A DNA stretch of 64,000 nt from Aquatica leii (Eukaryota; Arthropoda; Insecta; Coleoptera; Lampyridae): assembly GCA_035610365.1 (NCBI GenBank), contig CM069432.1:260211177-260275176 (forward strand), in the 5' to 3' direction. Positions 47,675-58,335 of the stretch are shown here, piece after piece. A program made the position numbers and the translations under genes. Each line of letters begins with the position of its first letter. Within the stretch, counting starts at the first letter, position 1. The notes beneath the pieces are model-generated. The model was not told where the DNA came from, ran no database searches, and was given only the letters and a program-made list of their open reading frames with translations.

Positions 47675-49615
47675 TTAGGGCGTGTACTAGTGTACACATG
47701 TAAGAAGTGAAACTTCTTTATGGCCTTATTTTTCGCAAAATGATCTACATGCAACTTTTCAGAAATTGGTTAAATAAAGTTAAATTAGATAAATTTTAAA
47801 CAAAAGGATTTTATTATCATAGACATGAATACAAATTTTTGTAAATCAATTAACTAATTTTTGTAGATTCAATTTCATATTTCAGTTACCATAAGCCATT
47901 AATTACAAAAATATATAATAACGATGACAATGATAGTAATAATTCTATTACAATTAATGAAATGCTGTAATAATCTTTGTAGCAAAAAGTTAAAGTTAAT
48001 AAAGTTAAATAATTGTATTATTTGTATTCATGTCTATGATAATAATATCCTTTTGTTTAAAATTTATCTAATTTAACTTTATTTAACCAATTTCTGAAAA
48101 GTTGCATGTATATCAATTAATTGATGTTCATTAAATTAGCAGTCTTATTAATTAATAAATACTATTTTAATGAAATCATATACATTGACCGATAGTTACA
48201 ATAAGAAACTGAGGTTAACCTTAAATATTTTAAATTTAAAATTAGAAAAATTTAAAAAAAGGAGTTTATTATAATAGACATGAATACAAATAATACAATT
48301 ATTTCACTTTAACTTTTTGCTACTAAGATTATTACAGCATTTCATTAATTGAAATAGAATTATTACTATCATTGTCATCGTTCAAACAGAAACTGCGGTT
48401 AACCTTAAATATATTAAATTTAAAATGTCATCGTTCAATCAGAAACTGAGGTTAACCTTAAATATATTAAATTTAAAATGTCATCGTTCAATCAGAAACT
48501 GAGGTTAACCTTAAATATTTTAAATTTAAAATTAGATAAATTTAAAAAAAAAGGATTTTATTATAATAGACATGAATACAAATAATACAATTATTTCACT
48601 TTAACTTTTTGCTACTAAGATTATTACAGCATTTCATTAATTGAAATAGAATTATTACTATCATTGTCATCGTTCAAACAGAAACTGCGGTTAACCGTAA
48701 ATATATTAAATTTAAAATGTCATCGTTCAATCAGAAACTGAGGTTAACCTTAAATATATTAAATTTAAAATGTCATCGTTCAATCAGAAACTGAGGTTAA
48801 CCTTAAATATTTTAAATTTAAAATTAGATAAATTTAAAAAAAAAAGGATTTTATTATAATAGACATGAATACAAATAATACAATTATTTCACTTTAACTT
48901 TTTGCTACTAAGATTATTACAGCATTTCATTAATTGAAATAGAATTATTACTATCATTGTCATCGTTCAAACAGAAACTGCGGTTAACCTTAAATATATT
49001 AAATTTAAAATGTCATCGTTCAATCAGAAACTGAGGTTAACCTTAAATATATTAAATTTAAAATGTCATCGTTCAATCAGAAACTGAGGTTAACCTTAAA
49101 TATTTTAAATTTAAAATTAGATAAATTTAAAAAAAGGATTTTATTATAATAGACATGAATACAAATAATACAATTATTTCACTTTAACTTTTTGCTACTA
49201 AGATTATTACAGCATTTCATTAATTGAAATAGAATTATTACTATCATTGTCATCGTTCAAACAGAAACTGCGGTTAACCTTAAATATATTAAATTTAAAA
49301 TGTCATCGTTCAATCAGAAACTGAGGTTAACCTTAAATATTTTAAATTTAAATTAATAACATATTTCAGAATTTATACTCTATGTCAATTAATTCCACCC
49401 AAGTATTAGAAAAATAGATATAATTACTTACTTTTGTTAAAAATCCACTGGAATTAGAATTAAAATAAAGCCTTTGATTTTGTTGATCACTTTAGTATTG
49501 ATATATTATTTATCACGTCGCTATTGCGTTTCCGTAACCGAAAAAAAAGATGGCGCGTAACGGAAAAAATGTGACGGTAAATTTTTTTCCAACGCCGATA
49601 AAGAAGTTTCACTTC
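47675..49615 (-). mobile_element. Helentron-like non-autonomous element, copy 2
   Basis: Left end TTAGGGCGTGTACTAGTGT with the same hairpin as copy 1, then GAAGTGAAACTTCTTTAT (47704-47721). The exact inverted copy of the latter is at 49598-49615, followed by an A run. Read on the minus strand, the hairpin end terminates ...CCCTAA next to T-rich host sequence. The right-hand 200 bases (from 'attaataacatatttcag' to the end) match copy 1 closely, including 'gatggcgcgtaacgg'. It is 0.9 kb longer than copy 1 because of the internal array at 48241-49353. The host sequence resumes the Gypsy-like repeat at 49621. Confidence 0.65.
48241..49353 (+). repeat. Higher-order tandem array: long unit A followed by short units B
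   Basis: Units start at 48241, 48531, 48823 and 49116, spaced about 290-293 bp. Each contains one A part (about 185 bases, from 'attagataaattt' through 'caaacagaaactgcggttaacc') and then about 53-base B parts ('atgtcatcgttcaatcagaa' onward, ending 'aaatttaaa'). Three units have two B parts; the last has one. Copy 1 (about 22780-23020) holds only one long-type unit with short B-like repeats. Confidence 0.85.
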
Positions 49616-50689
49616 AAAAAGTTTCTAGCAACAAACCAAGATTTAGAAAAAAAAAGTAAAAAATATAATTATCCTAAAGGTGAACATTAAGGAGCAAAAG
49701 AAAGACAAAGCAAGATAAGTCCAGATATTTCTATTTCCAACTAACCACCCAAGAGGCGAACCTTGAAGAAAATCAAAAAGAAGAAAAAATGGCTGGCACA
49801 TAGTAAGGTCCCTGAGCATAAGAAGAAAGAAATGAAAAGTAGGAAAGATAGATATAAAGAAAGACGAAGAAAGATAAGGCTTGATGTTAATGCCTGAATC
49901 GTTTTTCTCCCCGTAAAAGAACAAAAAGAGACCGCCCAAAAGGTAAACCTTTAGGAGGACTAACAAAAGCATGTGACATGCAGGTGATCTACCAATCAAA
50001 AAGAAAAAATTTAAACGTAAGAAATACAAGAATAGAAGAAACGAGACGGAGAAAGATAAGACATGACTTGTCTGATTCGATCTTGTCTTTGTAGAAGAAA
50101 TGAAAGAAAGTGACCAACCCTTTAATGCTCAACCAATCGTCTAAGAGGCAAATCATAAAGAGAATACAAAGAAAGAAAAATGGTTGGCACATAGAAAAGA
50201 TAGATAGGCCACAAGAAAAAAGAAATGAAAAGTAGAAAAGATAAGATATAGACGATAAGGCTTGATGTTAATACTTGATTCGTTCTTCACCCCATAGACT
50301 AACGAAAAGAGAGACCACTTTACGGCGCCCATACAACCGCCCTAAATATATAAAATTGAAAAAGAAAAGAAAACATATCAGTTAGTTACGAATCCGTATC
50401 AATTGCTGTCCTCAAATTAGAAAGTTTACTTCAAGACTTTAATGCCGACAAGCGGAATACGAAACTCAAGAAAAGAAAAACCAAATCTAAAAACAGAAGG
50501 GAGAATCCTGTAGATGACGGACCAATCCAAAAAGGCCGACTAAGCATATATAAATATATACAGATGGAAAGAAATCATAAATCGCCTAGGAACAATTTCA
50601 CAAAAGCAACGATAATAATACACCCATTTATAATACAGATGCTTGTAAAATTTTAGAAGTGAAAACTCCGCTGGGCGTTTCCGTTAGAA

Positions 50690-50925
50690 CATATGTGTGA
50701 AATATGTGAAAAATAAATATATTTGTCGTTATAATAAGTGTTTTGTCATGTATTACATTTCAGTGTTGGATAGATTTAAACGGTGTCTATCACTCTAGTT
50801 TCTAATCGTTTTGGCACCTTTTTAATTTGTTTTATAATTTAGCACCAAATCTCCGAATTCAACTGAGTTAGTCGCTAGCAATTTTAGTTGAGAGAAACAA
50901 TACGTGGGACTCACTTTACTTACTA
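50690..50925 (+). repeat. LTR-end fragment of the 42-50 kb family, inverted
   Basis: 'atatttgtcgttataa', 'gtgttggatagatttaaacg' and 'actgagttagtcgctagcaa' match, in opposite orientation, the LTR ends at 42053-42270 and 46026-46240. Confidence 0.65.
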
Positions 50926-51262
50926 AATTAACATTTAAACATTTACAATCAACAACGCTCTCGGATATACCATAGCGGAATTTTTGATCAGGTAAACAAA
51001 AAATTACATGCTAAATATGAAATTCAATCCAATTATACCGACAACGGAAAAGGAGGATCCAAATTATTACAGACAGCTAAGCAGCATTGAGAGATTTAGA
51101 CTCAGTAACAATACGCTCTAGAGCAGTTGAGAGATTTTTTTGTTTTGTAAACTGCCAAATCAAACCTTTGTCTTCTATCTTTGCTTTAAAGTTAGATCTT
51201 CTTTCTTAGATTACCACTGTAAAGATTCGGTTTGTTAAACTAACGTATTCATTTATTTTTTT
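50926..51262. other. Spacer
   Basis: AT-rich; nothing recognised. Confidence 0.4.
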
Positions 51263-51263
51263 A

Positions 51264-51695
51264 TAGCTTAGTAGTGATTCTATGCGACCATAGATCCTTA
51301 TATGTGGAGGATAGGCACAACTCACAAAGAAAACTCTGTACTAATTGTGGCTACGTTTCGTGCCAACTTCATCAGGCCAATCTAACAATGGAACGTTTAA
51401 TTTCTGCCCATATATACATTACATATACATTTAATCTCTCTCATTGAGATTCAGTTTATGTGTGGGTTATGTTTTGTGTCGTATAAGGTTATATGTCTTC
51501 ATGCTTACCTACTTTGTCCATGTTCTATATATGGGCAGAAATTAAACGTTCTACTGTTAGATTGGCCTGATGAAGTTGGCACAATAGCCAACGAAACGTA
51601 GCCACAATTACTACAGAGTTTTCGTTCTGAGTTGTGCCTATCCTCCACATCTCAAGATCTATGGTCGCATAGAATCACTACCAAGCTATTAAGTT
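51264..51695. repeat. Foldback element with ~150-bp arms carrying hammerhead-like motifs
   Basis: The left arm (about 51264-51415) and right arm (about 51527-51695) are inverted copies: 'tagtagtgattctatgcgac' on the left and its complement near 51670 on the right, and 'ataggcacaactca' likewise. The centre is about 110 bases. The right arm holds the fuller ribozyme-like core; the left arm has a 10-base shorter version. Confidence 0.8.
51563..51604 (+). ncRNA. Hammerhead-ribozyme-like core
   Basis: CTGATGA (51567-51573), a hairpin GTTGGC-ACAATA-GCCAAC (51575-51592), GAAA (51593-51596), then CG, TA and GCCA. The GCCA can pair with TGGC at 51563-51566 as helix I, leaving a minimal helix III and a UA cleavage position. 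Conserved core bases are present. An unpaired A at 51574 and the short helix I are weak points. Such minimal type-I hammerheads are known from Penelope-like elements and other retroelements. Confidence 0.45.
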
Positions 51696-51699
51696 TTTG

Positions 51700-52900
51700 G
51701 AGTAGTTGTATCGTTCTCATAGTAAGTTATTTTTTTATATTTTTAATGTATTTTTCAAAACATCTTGTGTTTTTATAACCTCATGCCTTACACAAAAAAT
51801 GTATTTGTTTTAATTTCCCTCATCGTGTTGAAAAAATAAAAACAAAAAAGTAACTTAATAACTCTTTATACAGTAATTTTTTTATTAATTGCAATAAAAA
51901 TGATTTTATTTATAATCTTTAAGTTTATTTACGTCTAACGAATATGTACAGAATAAAAATAAAATTATCTGCTTAGCAGTATTTAAAGTTACGCTAATAT
52001 TCACATGTTTAATGAAATGACGTTCATTTGGAAAGAGCCGTTTGCGAATTTTACTTTTTTACTTAAAAATTCCGAACACAAAAGTTGTTTAAAATGTTCA
52101 CGAAATGACATGCGTCAAGCTATACAATGGAAAACTGAACAAATAATAAACATGATCGGACTAGAAATTTTCAGCTTGTACGTACTTAAAACATACTTAA
52201 GTGAACAACATTTCAAAACGCGGCTTATGCACTCTCAATTTAGATTCTGTGCTAATTTAACGTGTAAAATTGTGCATCGATAATTACAACAAACGTACAC
52301 AGTGTTAAATCCAAACTAACAGAAATATAAAAATTTAGGCAAATAAGTAAAATTCTGCTACACACAGTCACGTATTCATTACTTAGCCAATTGCAAAGTG
52401 TTTTTTTGGTTGAATGTTTTAAGGCACCTGTTGGTAACCTTTAGTTTAAAGCAACGTTGTTGCTTAATAATTGTATAGTTTTCCTCAAACACTCGGCACT
52501 TGCACTAAGACGTGAATTAGGTTTTAAACTAAAAAATCCGTTATTCAACAACCGAAATTACAGTATGTAGTATATGAGCATTGATAGATCCACTTTATAT
52601 GGGACGATCTTTTAAATCGATATACTACAAAGAGAAGCAATTTTGCTTTCCAAACTATCGCTGATTTTTTCTTCATATGTATATGACTATAAAACAAATT
52701 TTTTTATAATAAAATTTTACATATTTACATTAGTTAAAGGTAACATTTGTTAATTTTTGAATTGGACAACAAAGAAAAAAATTAATACTCGCGATTCGAT
52801 CTGTAATCAAAAACACCCAAAAATGCCCGTTCGTAAACTTAGGGCGTCCGCGAGGGGTTCGTCATTGGTGATATTTTCCTCTTCTCACCAACCACGTTTA
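51700..52900. other. AT-rich intergenic region downstream of Usp12-46
   Basis: A 92-residue open frame at 52005-52283 has no recognisable domain and is probably fortuitous. The Usp12-46 3' UTR should occupy the right-hand part. No other feature seen. Confidence 0.4.
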
Positions 52901-52911
52901 GACAGTCTTGC

Positions 52912-54306
52912 TCATAAACTCTCTCGGGATTGGTAGAATAATATGTATCCCGTTTCTGATGATTTTTGTGTGTCCGATGTGAGGCCATAAAAGTCTTCTA
53001 TCGTCGATGCGTCTATTTTCTATATACAAAAAAGAGTTATATTGTGTTTGTTTAGGGAACGTACACTTACGTCAACTTGGTCGTCGTCAAACAACAGCCA
53101 AAACCCATGACTCTTAACAATACTGATGTAATGGCCACGATTAGGTCCGCTACCACAATGTATAACTACAGCTACTAAGTCGTACAACCGATCAGGATTG
53201 ACGGCATCATCCGACGTGTTAAAAAGTCGTAACTCTAAAGGAAATACAACCCTGTGTGATACCTTTATATGTCTGTTGTACTGTTCCATGTATTTAAATC
53301 GTTTCAGGTGCAGCGCAAGGATCATCGGTAATTTCTTTACCCTCATCCTTTTCTGCGCTTCCTGGTAACTACTACAATTATCACATTTAAACTTATTATC
53401 GCTACATAACGTTTCTGTGTTACTAAAACACCGAAGACAATGTGTTATACTTGTATTTTGTTCAATATCCACTTGTAAATCAAAAAAATCTTCATCTTTA
53501 CTACTTATCGTTTCACAATTTAAACAACGCGTTTCGCTCGTTAAAATACCCTGGAAAATCTCGTGAACCCACGTCGGCTCCGATGGCACATGTATCGTAC
53601 CATTCTCTCCAGGATTTTTACTTTTAATATTATTCGTAGACGAATTCTGTTGTCTTTCGGCTAAAATTAATAGTCATAATCATATTAAAAACACTTTGGG
53701 ATAATTACCTAATATAATTTCGCTAATATGATTTATTAAAAAATTTAAAAATTCGTGGGCATCCTGTTGCATGTAATTATCGAACTCCTCTTTTTCTTTT
53801 CGTAGCCTTGCTATAAATTTTTTTGGTGCAATAGAACCTACTTTCTTTTTCTGCGTTGCAATACTGTAAAATAAGTCGGCAAGACATGTGAGTAAAGTTT
53901 CTTTAGTCCTCTTGTTCTTTGCCTTGTATTCTAATACTTTATCACGAAAGGGTTTACAAAAATATAAAGCTTGAAGAACCGAATTACTATAACACGTATT
54001 ACCAAACTAAAATAAAACGTTTTTTTAAATAGTTTAATGAATACATCGAATTGAAATATTAACTTACATTTACTAATCCAAAATAATGCTCGTTTGAGGG
54101 GAACTGTTCAGAACCTATATCTCGTTCCAGTTGGGAAATATTCGCACCCTAAACGAGAAAAATTATCGTTAATAGAATTAAATTAGATAATTAAAGCGGC
54201 GGAATAATAATATACGGACAGCCGATGGGTTTATGGTTAAAGTATACGACGTTAACCGGAAAATACATTATAAATATTTTTCCTAGTTTATCGGTGAACG
54301 TACCAT
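52912..54306 (-). CDS. Usp12-46: Ubiquitin carboxyl-terminal hydrolase 12/46
   Basis: Five coding exons (minus): 54304-54306 (ATG only), 54068-54148, 53709-54006, 53071-53660 and 52912-53019. They give 359 residues, all junctions GT-AG and in phase. Cys box: [17 protein letters not shown] with the catalytic Cys, then the [11 protein letters not shown] block. Two CxxC pairs (RCLNCE; KCDNC) form the zinc site. The His box is [17 protein letters not shown], ending in [10 protein letters not shown]. The enzyme is a USP-family cysteine protease; in animals USP12/46 works with WDR48 and WDR20 cofactors to remove ubiquitin from targets including histones and receptors. Length and sequence match insect orthologs beginning [13 protein letters not shown]. 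RpL21 lies upstream on the same strand. Confidence 0.97.
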
Positions 54307-54900
54307 ATTTTAATTACTAATCCATTACGTTAACGTGGAAAACGTCTAAAATAAACATGTTTAACTTAGAAATAAACTCCATTATCGCATTTTGACAGCT
54401 GTTAAACAACTTATAGTTACATCAACTGTCAAAACATTACATAATTAAAAACCCTAACGGTTTTACGTTTTAGCCGAAATTGATAACAAGTAGATGGCGC
54501 TAAAAGCCCACGTAATTTGAAATGTAAGTAAAAGAAATATTTTTAATAATTTGAAAATCAATAGAAAAACGTACAAAACAATATGAGTAACTACAATTTT
54601 AAAAAAATGAGACCCTTTGGATGAAACTATATCAAACTGCAGCTTTTTGAATGCGTTTACTTCGTTTCAAAATTATTTTCTTAACGATATCTCCAAATCT
54701 TGTTTTTTCTGATAGATTTTAACTTTATTCTCATAGTTATTGTGCTGTTAAAATTACAGAAACGTTGTCTATAACTATGAATAGTAACTGCAGCCAAAAT
54801 AGTTTCAAGTGGTGTCTTGTTCCTTTCCAAAACTTATTATTATATATTACTATTTAGCTTCTACAATCAATAAAAATGCCACAGAAACAACCAAAACTGA
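54307..54900. promoter_or_regulatory. Upstream region of Usp12-46 and downstream region of RpL21
   Basis: A roughly 630-base interval between the Usp12-46 start codon and the RpL21 stop. It must hold the Usp12-46 5' UTR and promoter. No TATA box or initiator was convincingly placed. Confidence 0.35.
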
Positions 54901-54902
54901 AT

Positions 54903-54915
54903 TTTATTCTTTATT
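54903..54915 (-). terminator. RpL21 polyadenylation signal
   Basis: On the minus strand AATAAAGAATAAA, about 20 bases after the RpL21 stop codon; two overlapping AATAAA hexamers. Confidence 0.6.
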
Positions 54916-54934
54916 AAAGTAATCTTAGTACAAA

Positions 54935-55414
54935 TTAAGCAATAAATTCATAAGGAATAGGAGCCAATACGATTGGTTTTTCCTTTCCATAAACAATATG
55001 TGCTGGTTTGGGACCGGCAGGTTGTCTCTTCAAGCTTACTTTAATATTCTTTTCTTTCGCTTCTTTCCTTAACTTTTCGTTTTCTTTTACACGGGTTATG
55101 AAATCTTGTCTGCATTTCGAGTGACTGACATGTTCAATACGGACATTAATTCTTTTTGGGATGATGCGGTGACGTACTCGTTTATTTACAATAATTCCCA
55201 AAGCGTGAGCGGTAACATTGTATACACGTCCGGTTCTACCATGGTAAGCTTTGTATGGCATACCTTTTTGTACGGCACCGTTTCCTTTAATGTCGACGAT
55301 GTCACCGACTTTGTATACCTTCATGTACGTCGATAAAGGTATAGTTCCATGTTTGCGGAACTTCCTTGAGAATAAATCTCTAGTGCCCCGACGATAACCT
55401 TTCGAATTCGTCAT
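54935..55414 (-). CDS. RpL21: 60S ribosomal protein L21 (eL21)
   Basis: A 159-residue protein in one coding exon, starting [17 protein letters not shown] and ending IPYEFIA. It has the eL21 SH3-like fold region ([20 protein letters not shown], then [18 protein letters not shown]) and the conserved [14 protein letters not shown] block. It is a structural component of the large ribosomal subunit. The start is the family-conserved Met; an acceptor (attttag) nine bases upstream shows an intron in the 5' UTR, with exon 1 near 55606-55640. That exon begins in a pyrimidine-rich stretch (TTCCTTTTTGTC), as expected for a TOP mRNA. No lesions. Confidence 0.98.
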   Translation of the reverse strand: MTNSKGYRRGTRDLFSRKFRKHGTIPLSTYMKVYKVGDIVDIKGNGAVQKGMPYKAYHGRTGRVYNVTAHALGIIVNKRVRHRIIPKRINVRIEHVSHSKCRQDFITRVKENEKLRKEAKEKNIKVSLKRQPAGPKPAHIVYGKEKPIVLAPIPYEFIA

Positions 55415-55605
55415 TTTGTACCTAAAATTAAGAATGCAATGCTGCAATTATTTATAACCTCAACTAAAATAATAAGAAATGAAAAATTGGTGTACAAATA
55501 TAAAACAACGTTGTTGACAACGCCATAAACTTATGGAGAAAAACTTATTTATATACAAAAATATAGAAAATTAAATAAAACTTGAGAGTACGTACCAGCA
55601 ACAAC

Positions 55606-55650
55606 GTGGTTTGACAAAAAGGAAATACAATGGCCGCTATTTAAATGTCA
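55606..55650 (-). promoter_or_regulatory. RpL21 non-coding first exon with TOP-like tract
   Basis: On the minus strand the pyrimidine run TTTCCTTTTTGTC is followed by CAAACCACGTTGTTGCTG and a splice donor GTACGT (55595-55600). Its acceptor would be just before 55421. Translational control of ribosomal protein mRNAs through such 5' pyrimidine tracts is established for animals; the exact start is inferred. Confidence 0.5.
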
Positions 55651-56002
55651 AATTTCGATTTCTGTTTTGTCTTTGTTCCACTCGAACGATTGTATCTGCT
55701 TATCCTTTTTTAATTGCTATTTTCATTCTGTGCCTCACATACCAATACCGTTGCTCGATTTGATTCGAATTAATTGACAGCATTAGAATCGCCTAAAGTA
55801 AATCATGCCCAAGAAAATTTATCCGCTGTTGGTGAAAAATCATAATCGTCTTGGTGGATGGGCATAAAAGTTATCTTACCATGGTTTTGCTCGAAAAAGT
55901 TTTAATTTAAAGTATATACGGCAACATCGCAAGCGTGCAAGTAAAACTTAACCTCAACTCAAGAAACCAAAATATTTTTTTAAATTTCTCCTCATATACA
56001 AA

Positions 56003-57369
56003 ATGCGTGAAAGCGTTATAACAAATTGTGAAAAAAAATTCATTATAAAAAATCTAGAAGAACACAGGGTAAATCAAAACTTCACCAACAATCTGAAGTA
56101 TCACAATTTTTTTTACAGCGATTAGACGGTCGAGCATTTGACGAATTCCGAGACTTATCCATAGACTTCGGACGCGATTGGGGCTGTTGTTATGTGTCTC
56201 TAGGTAAAACTCGGTACGTATGCGAAAACGACTATTAATTGTTATTAACTTAATGTATTCGACAGTGTGCTGGCACAAGTATCGTGTGAAATACAACAAC
56301 CGAAATCATCTCGTCCTAGCGAAGGTATCTTAAGTGTCAATGTAGAATTAAATCCATTAGGTGCTCCGCACTTTGAACCTAATCGTCAAACAGATTTATT
56401 TGTTATATTAAATCGGATATTAGAAAAATGTATTAAAGATTCGAAAGCCGTTGACCTGGAATCACTTTGTATCAAAGTGAACGAAAAGGTATTAGTGGCG
56501 AGTTATTTAATGTAAAGGTTGAAAAAGTTTTTGTAGGTATGGGCGTTTAGAGTCGACGTGAATGTTTTAAATCATGAAGGAAATATAATTGATTGTGCTT
56601 CGATTGCGGCATTAGCCGCTTTGGCACACTTTCGCAGACCTGATATTACTTGTGATGGAGAAGATACAATTATTCATAGTTATTCAGAACGTGATCCAAT
56701 ACACACAGTTATCCATCATTATCCAGTTTGTATATCGTATGCTATTTTTAACGAAGGGGATGTAATAGTAGCAGATCCGACTTTATTAGAAGAAGGGGTG
56801 GCCGATGCTAATTTAATCATAGGCTTAAATGGGTATAAAGAAGTGTGCGGTTTACATTTAGGTGGAAAAGCTTTTCTGGATCCCGATAGCATTTTAAGAT
56901 GTACTACAAAAGCTGCAGGCAGGGCTAACATCGTCATCCAGCACATTAAAAAGGTACTTGCCGAAGATAGTGAAAAACGGTAATATCTTTACAAATATAA
57001 AATAGAAGTTAATAGTTTTAATCTTTTTTTAGTAATAAAGGCATAGTTATTGGCTTTGAAAGTGCATTAAGCAGTAGCAGTGCCGACATCAACTCCTTGG
57101 AGAAGTTAAGCTTATGCTTAGACAATTGGAAAGTACAGAAAAAGGATAAGAAAGAAAGTGTTGTGGTCACAGTTGAAAGCAATTCTGAAACTCATGTCGA
57201 TGCTACCGTCGAATCATTAGACGAAAGTTCAGCTGTTTTATTACCCGTCGAAGAAAACGGTCAACAAGTGTGGAATGTAAGCAGTAGTGAGAGTGACTCT
57301 GATGTTGAAATGATTGTACCACAGTCTTTTAAAAAAATCAAACCATCGAGTACTATATGTATTGATTAG
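56003..57369 (+). CDS. Rrp45: Exosome complex component RRP45 (EXOSC9)
   Basis: Five exons: 56003-56068, 56119-56213, 56266-56488, 56537-56979 and 57033-57369, all GT-AG and in phase, giving 387 residues. The RNase PH fold is recognisable: RLDGRAFDEFRDLSIDFGRD, VLAQVSCEI, EGILSVNVEL, the second half EKVWAFRVDVNVLNHEGNII, ASIAALAALAHFRRPD, and ERDPIHTVIHHYPVCISYAI. RRP45 is a non-catalytic ring subunit of the nuclear and cytoplasmic exosome, pairing with RRP41-type subunits. The C-terminal tail is acidic and SIM-like (VWNVSSSESDSDVEMIVPQS), as in other animal EXOSC9 proteins, though the tail is shorter than human. Start chosen at MRESVITNCEKKF, the family N-terminus. It is divergent to RpL21 with about 350 bases between 5' ends. 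Confidence 0.97.
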
Positions 57370-57409
57370 TGTTTTTTTTTAAATTTGTTCCGTGAACATT
57401 AATTAAAAG

Positions 57410-57796
57410 TATTTAATAAATTATTGTATTATTACCGATTCCTAAAATTACTCAAGTAGAATCTTTGTAAATTAGGTGTGAAGAGTAAGGATATTGAAAC
57501 TACCCGACAAAAAAAAGACAGTTGGTGCAAAATGTAATCGAATTCACAGAACTAAAACCAATTTATTGGTAAGAACTTATCATTCTGGTTCATGTTAATG
57601 TGACAGTATAGTGAGAACACAATATTAGAATTTGCAAATTTTGTATACTAACTTGTCATACTAGAAGATTTAACTTTGATAAGCGAAGGAGATTTTTATA
57701 TTGGATTTAGAATAGGAAGTAGACTGGACATACTTTTTCCCATATAAATTTGATTAAGCTATGTATTTTTTGGACGATTTATTCTACTGAGTAGAT
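57410..57796. other. RRP45 3' flank
   Basis: AT-rich sequence with a possible signal TTTAATAAATTAT at 57412; nothing else recognised before the short-LTR element. Confidence 0.4.
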
Positions 57797-57842
57797 TGTT
57801 ACGTGTCTTTAGTAATAAATTTTCAAATTTCGTACTGTAACA
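57797..57842 (+). repeat. Left terminal repeat of the short-LTR element
   Basis: 46 bp, TG...CA, nearly identical to 61891-61935; sequence identity stops sharply on both sides of the repeat. Confidence 0.7.
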
Positions 57843-57847
57843 AAAAG

Positions 57848-57865
57848 TGGCGCCCAACGTGGGGC
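57848..57865 (+). other. tRNA-Lys-type primer binding site
   Basis: TGGCGCCCAACGTGGGGC is the 18-base complement of the tRNA-Lys(1,2) 3' end used by several retroelements including Gypsy-type elements. It begins five bases after the left terminal repeat. Confidence 0.85.
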
Positions 57866-58335
57866 CTCAATTTACTTACTTTATCTTTTCTTAACTTGAA
57901 TCGATTGGTTCTATTAATCAGTGTTTAGTAATTATCGAGTTTTCTTCTTAGTTCTCTTGCTTTACGTTGCTTATTGGATAGATTTATTACTTACTTTTGG
58001 TATCGATACTTATAATTCGTACTGGTTGTCTTCGTTATCGAATGTGATTACTAGGCTTAGGAATTGGCAGCATTAAATACAATATTTTTAGGATTCAAGT
58101 GCTTGTGTGAGATGTATGTTCCACAGGAACCTCCACTTCCTTCTCTACGTATTGCCAATTCTAATACTTGTTTTCACTGTCGTTCTAAAGGTGATAAACC
58201 CTTCGTTCTGTTCCTTGTCTTTCTGATTTGTCTTCATTTTCTAAGAATATCAGTATTACTAAGGACCAGTGAGTGTGTTCATATCGTCGATTTTCTCGTT
58301 TGTAGTGCACGGTCTTTGTAAACGAGGACGATATA
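57866..58335 (+). other. Leader of the short-LTR element
   Basis: Non-coding apart from a featureless 85-residue frame (58064-58321); interrupted by the mariner insertion at 58336. Confidence 0.45.

Larger units (their letters stand above)
46026..50600 (-). mobile_element. Gypsy-like LTR element, tandem copy 2, interrupted by a Helentron-like element
   Basis: 46026 to about 46728 is the LTR shared with copy 1 (on the minus strand starting near TGATCATATTTG after CTGGGGGAG, ending TTTGTAACA). 46730-47670 and 49620-50600 are the 3' interior, collinear with 42730-44500. The Helentron-like copy 2 separates them. No intact reading frame remains. Confidence 0.6.

Noticed and set aside
48241..49353. 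Regular repeats considered as a CRISPR-like array
   Set aside because: Units are about 290 bp with long and short parts and no unique spacers, in a eukaryotic transposon; this is a satellite-like array.
52005..52283. 92-residue open frame near Usp12-46
   Set aside because: No recognisable motif, AT-rich composition, likely in or beyond the Usp12-46 3' flank.
58064..58321. 85-residue frame before the mariner
   Set aside because: Lies in the retroelement leader; no motif.
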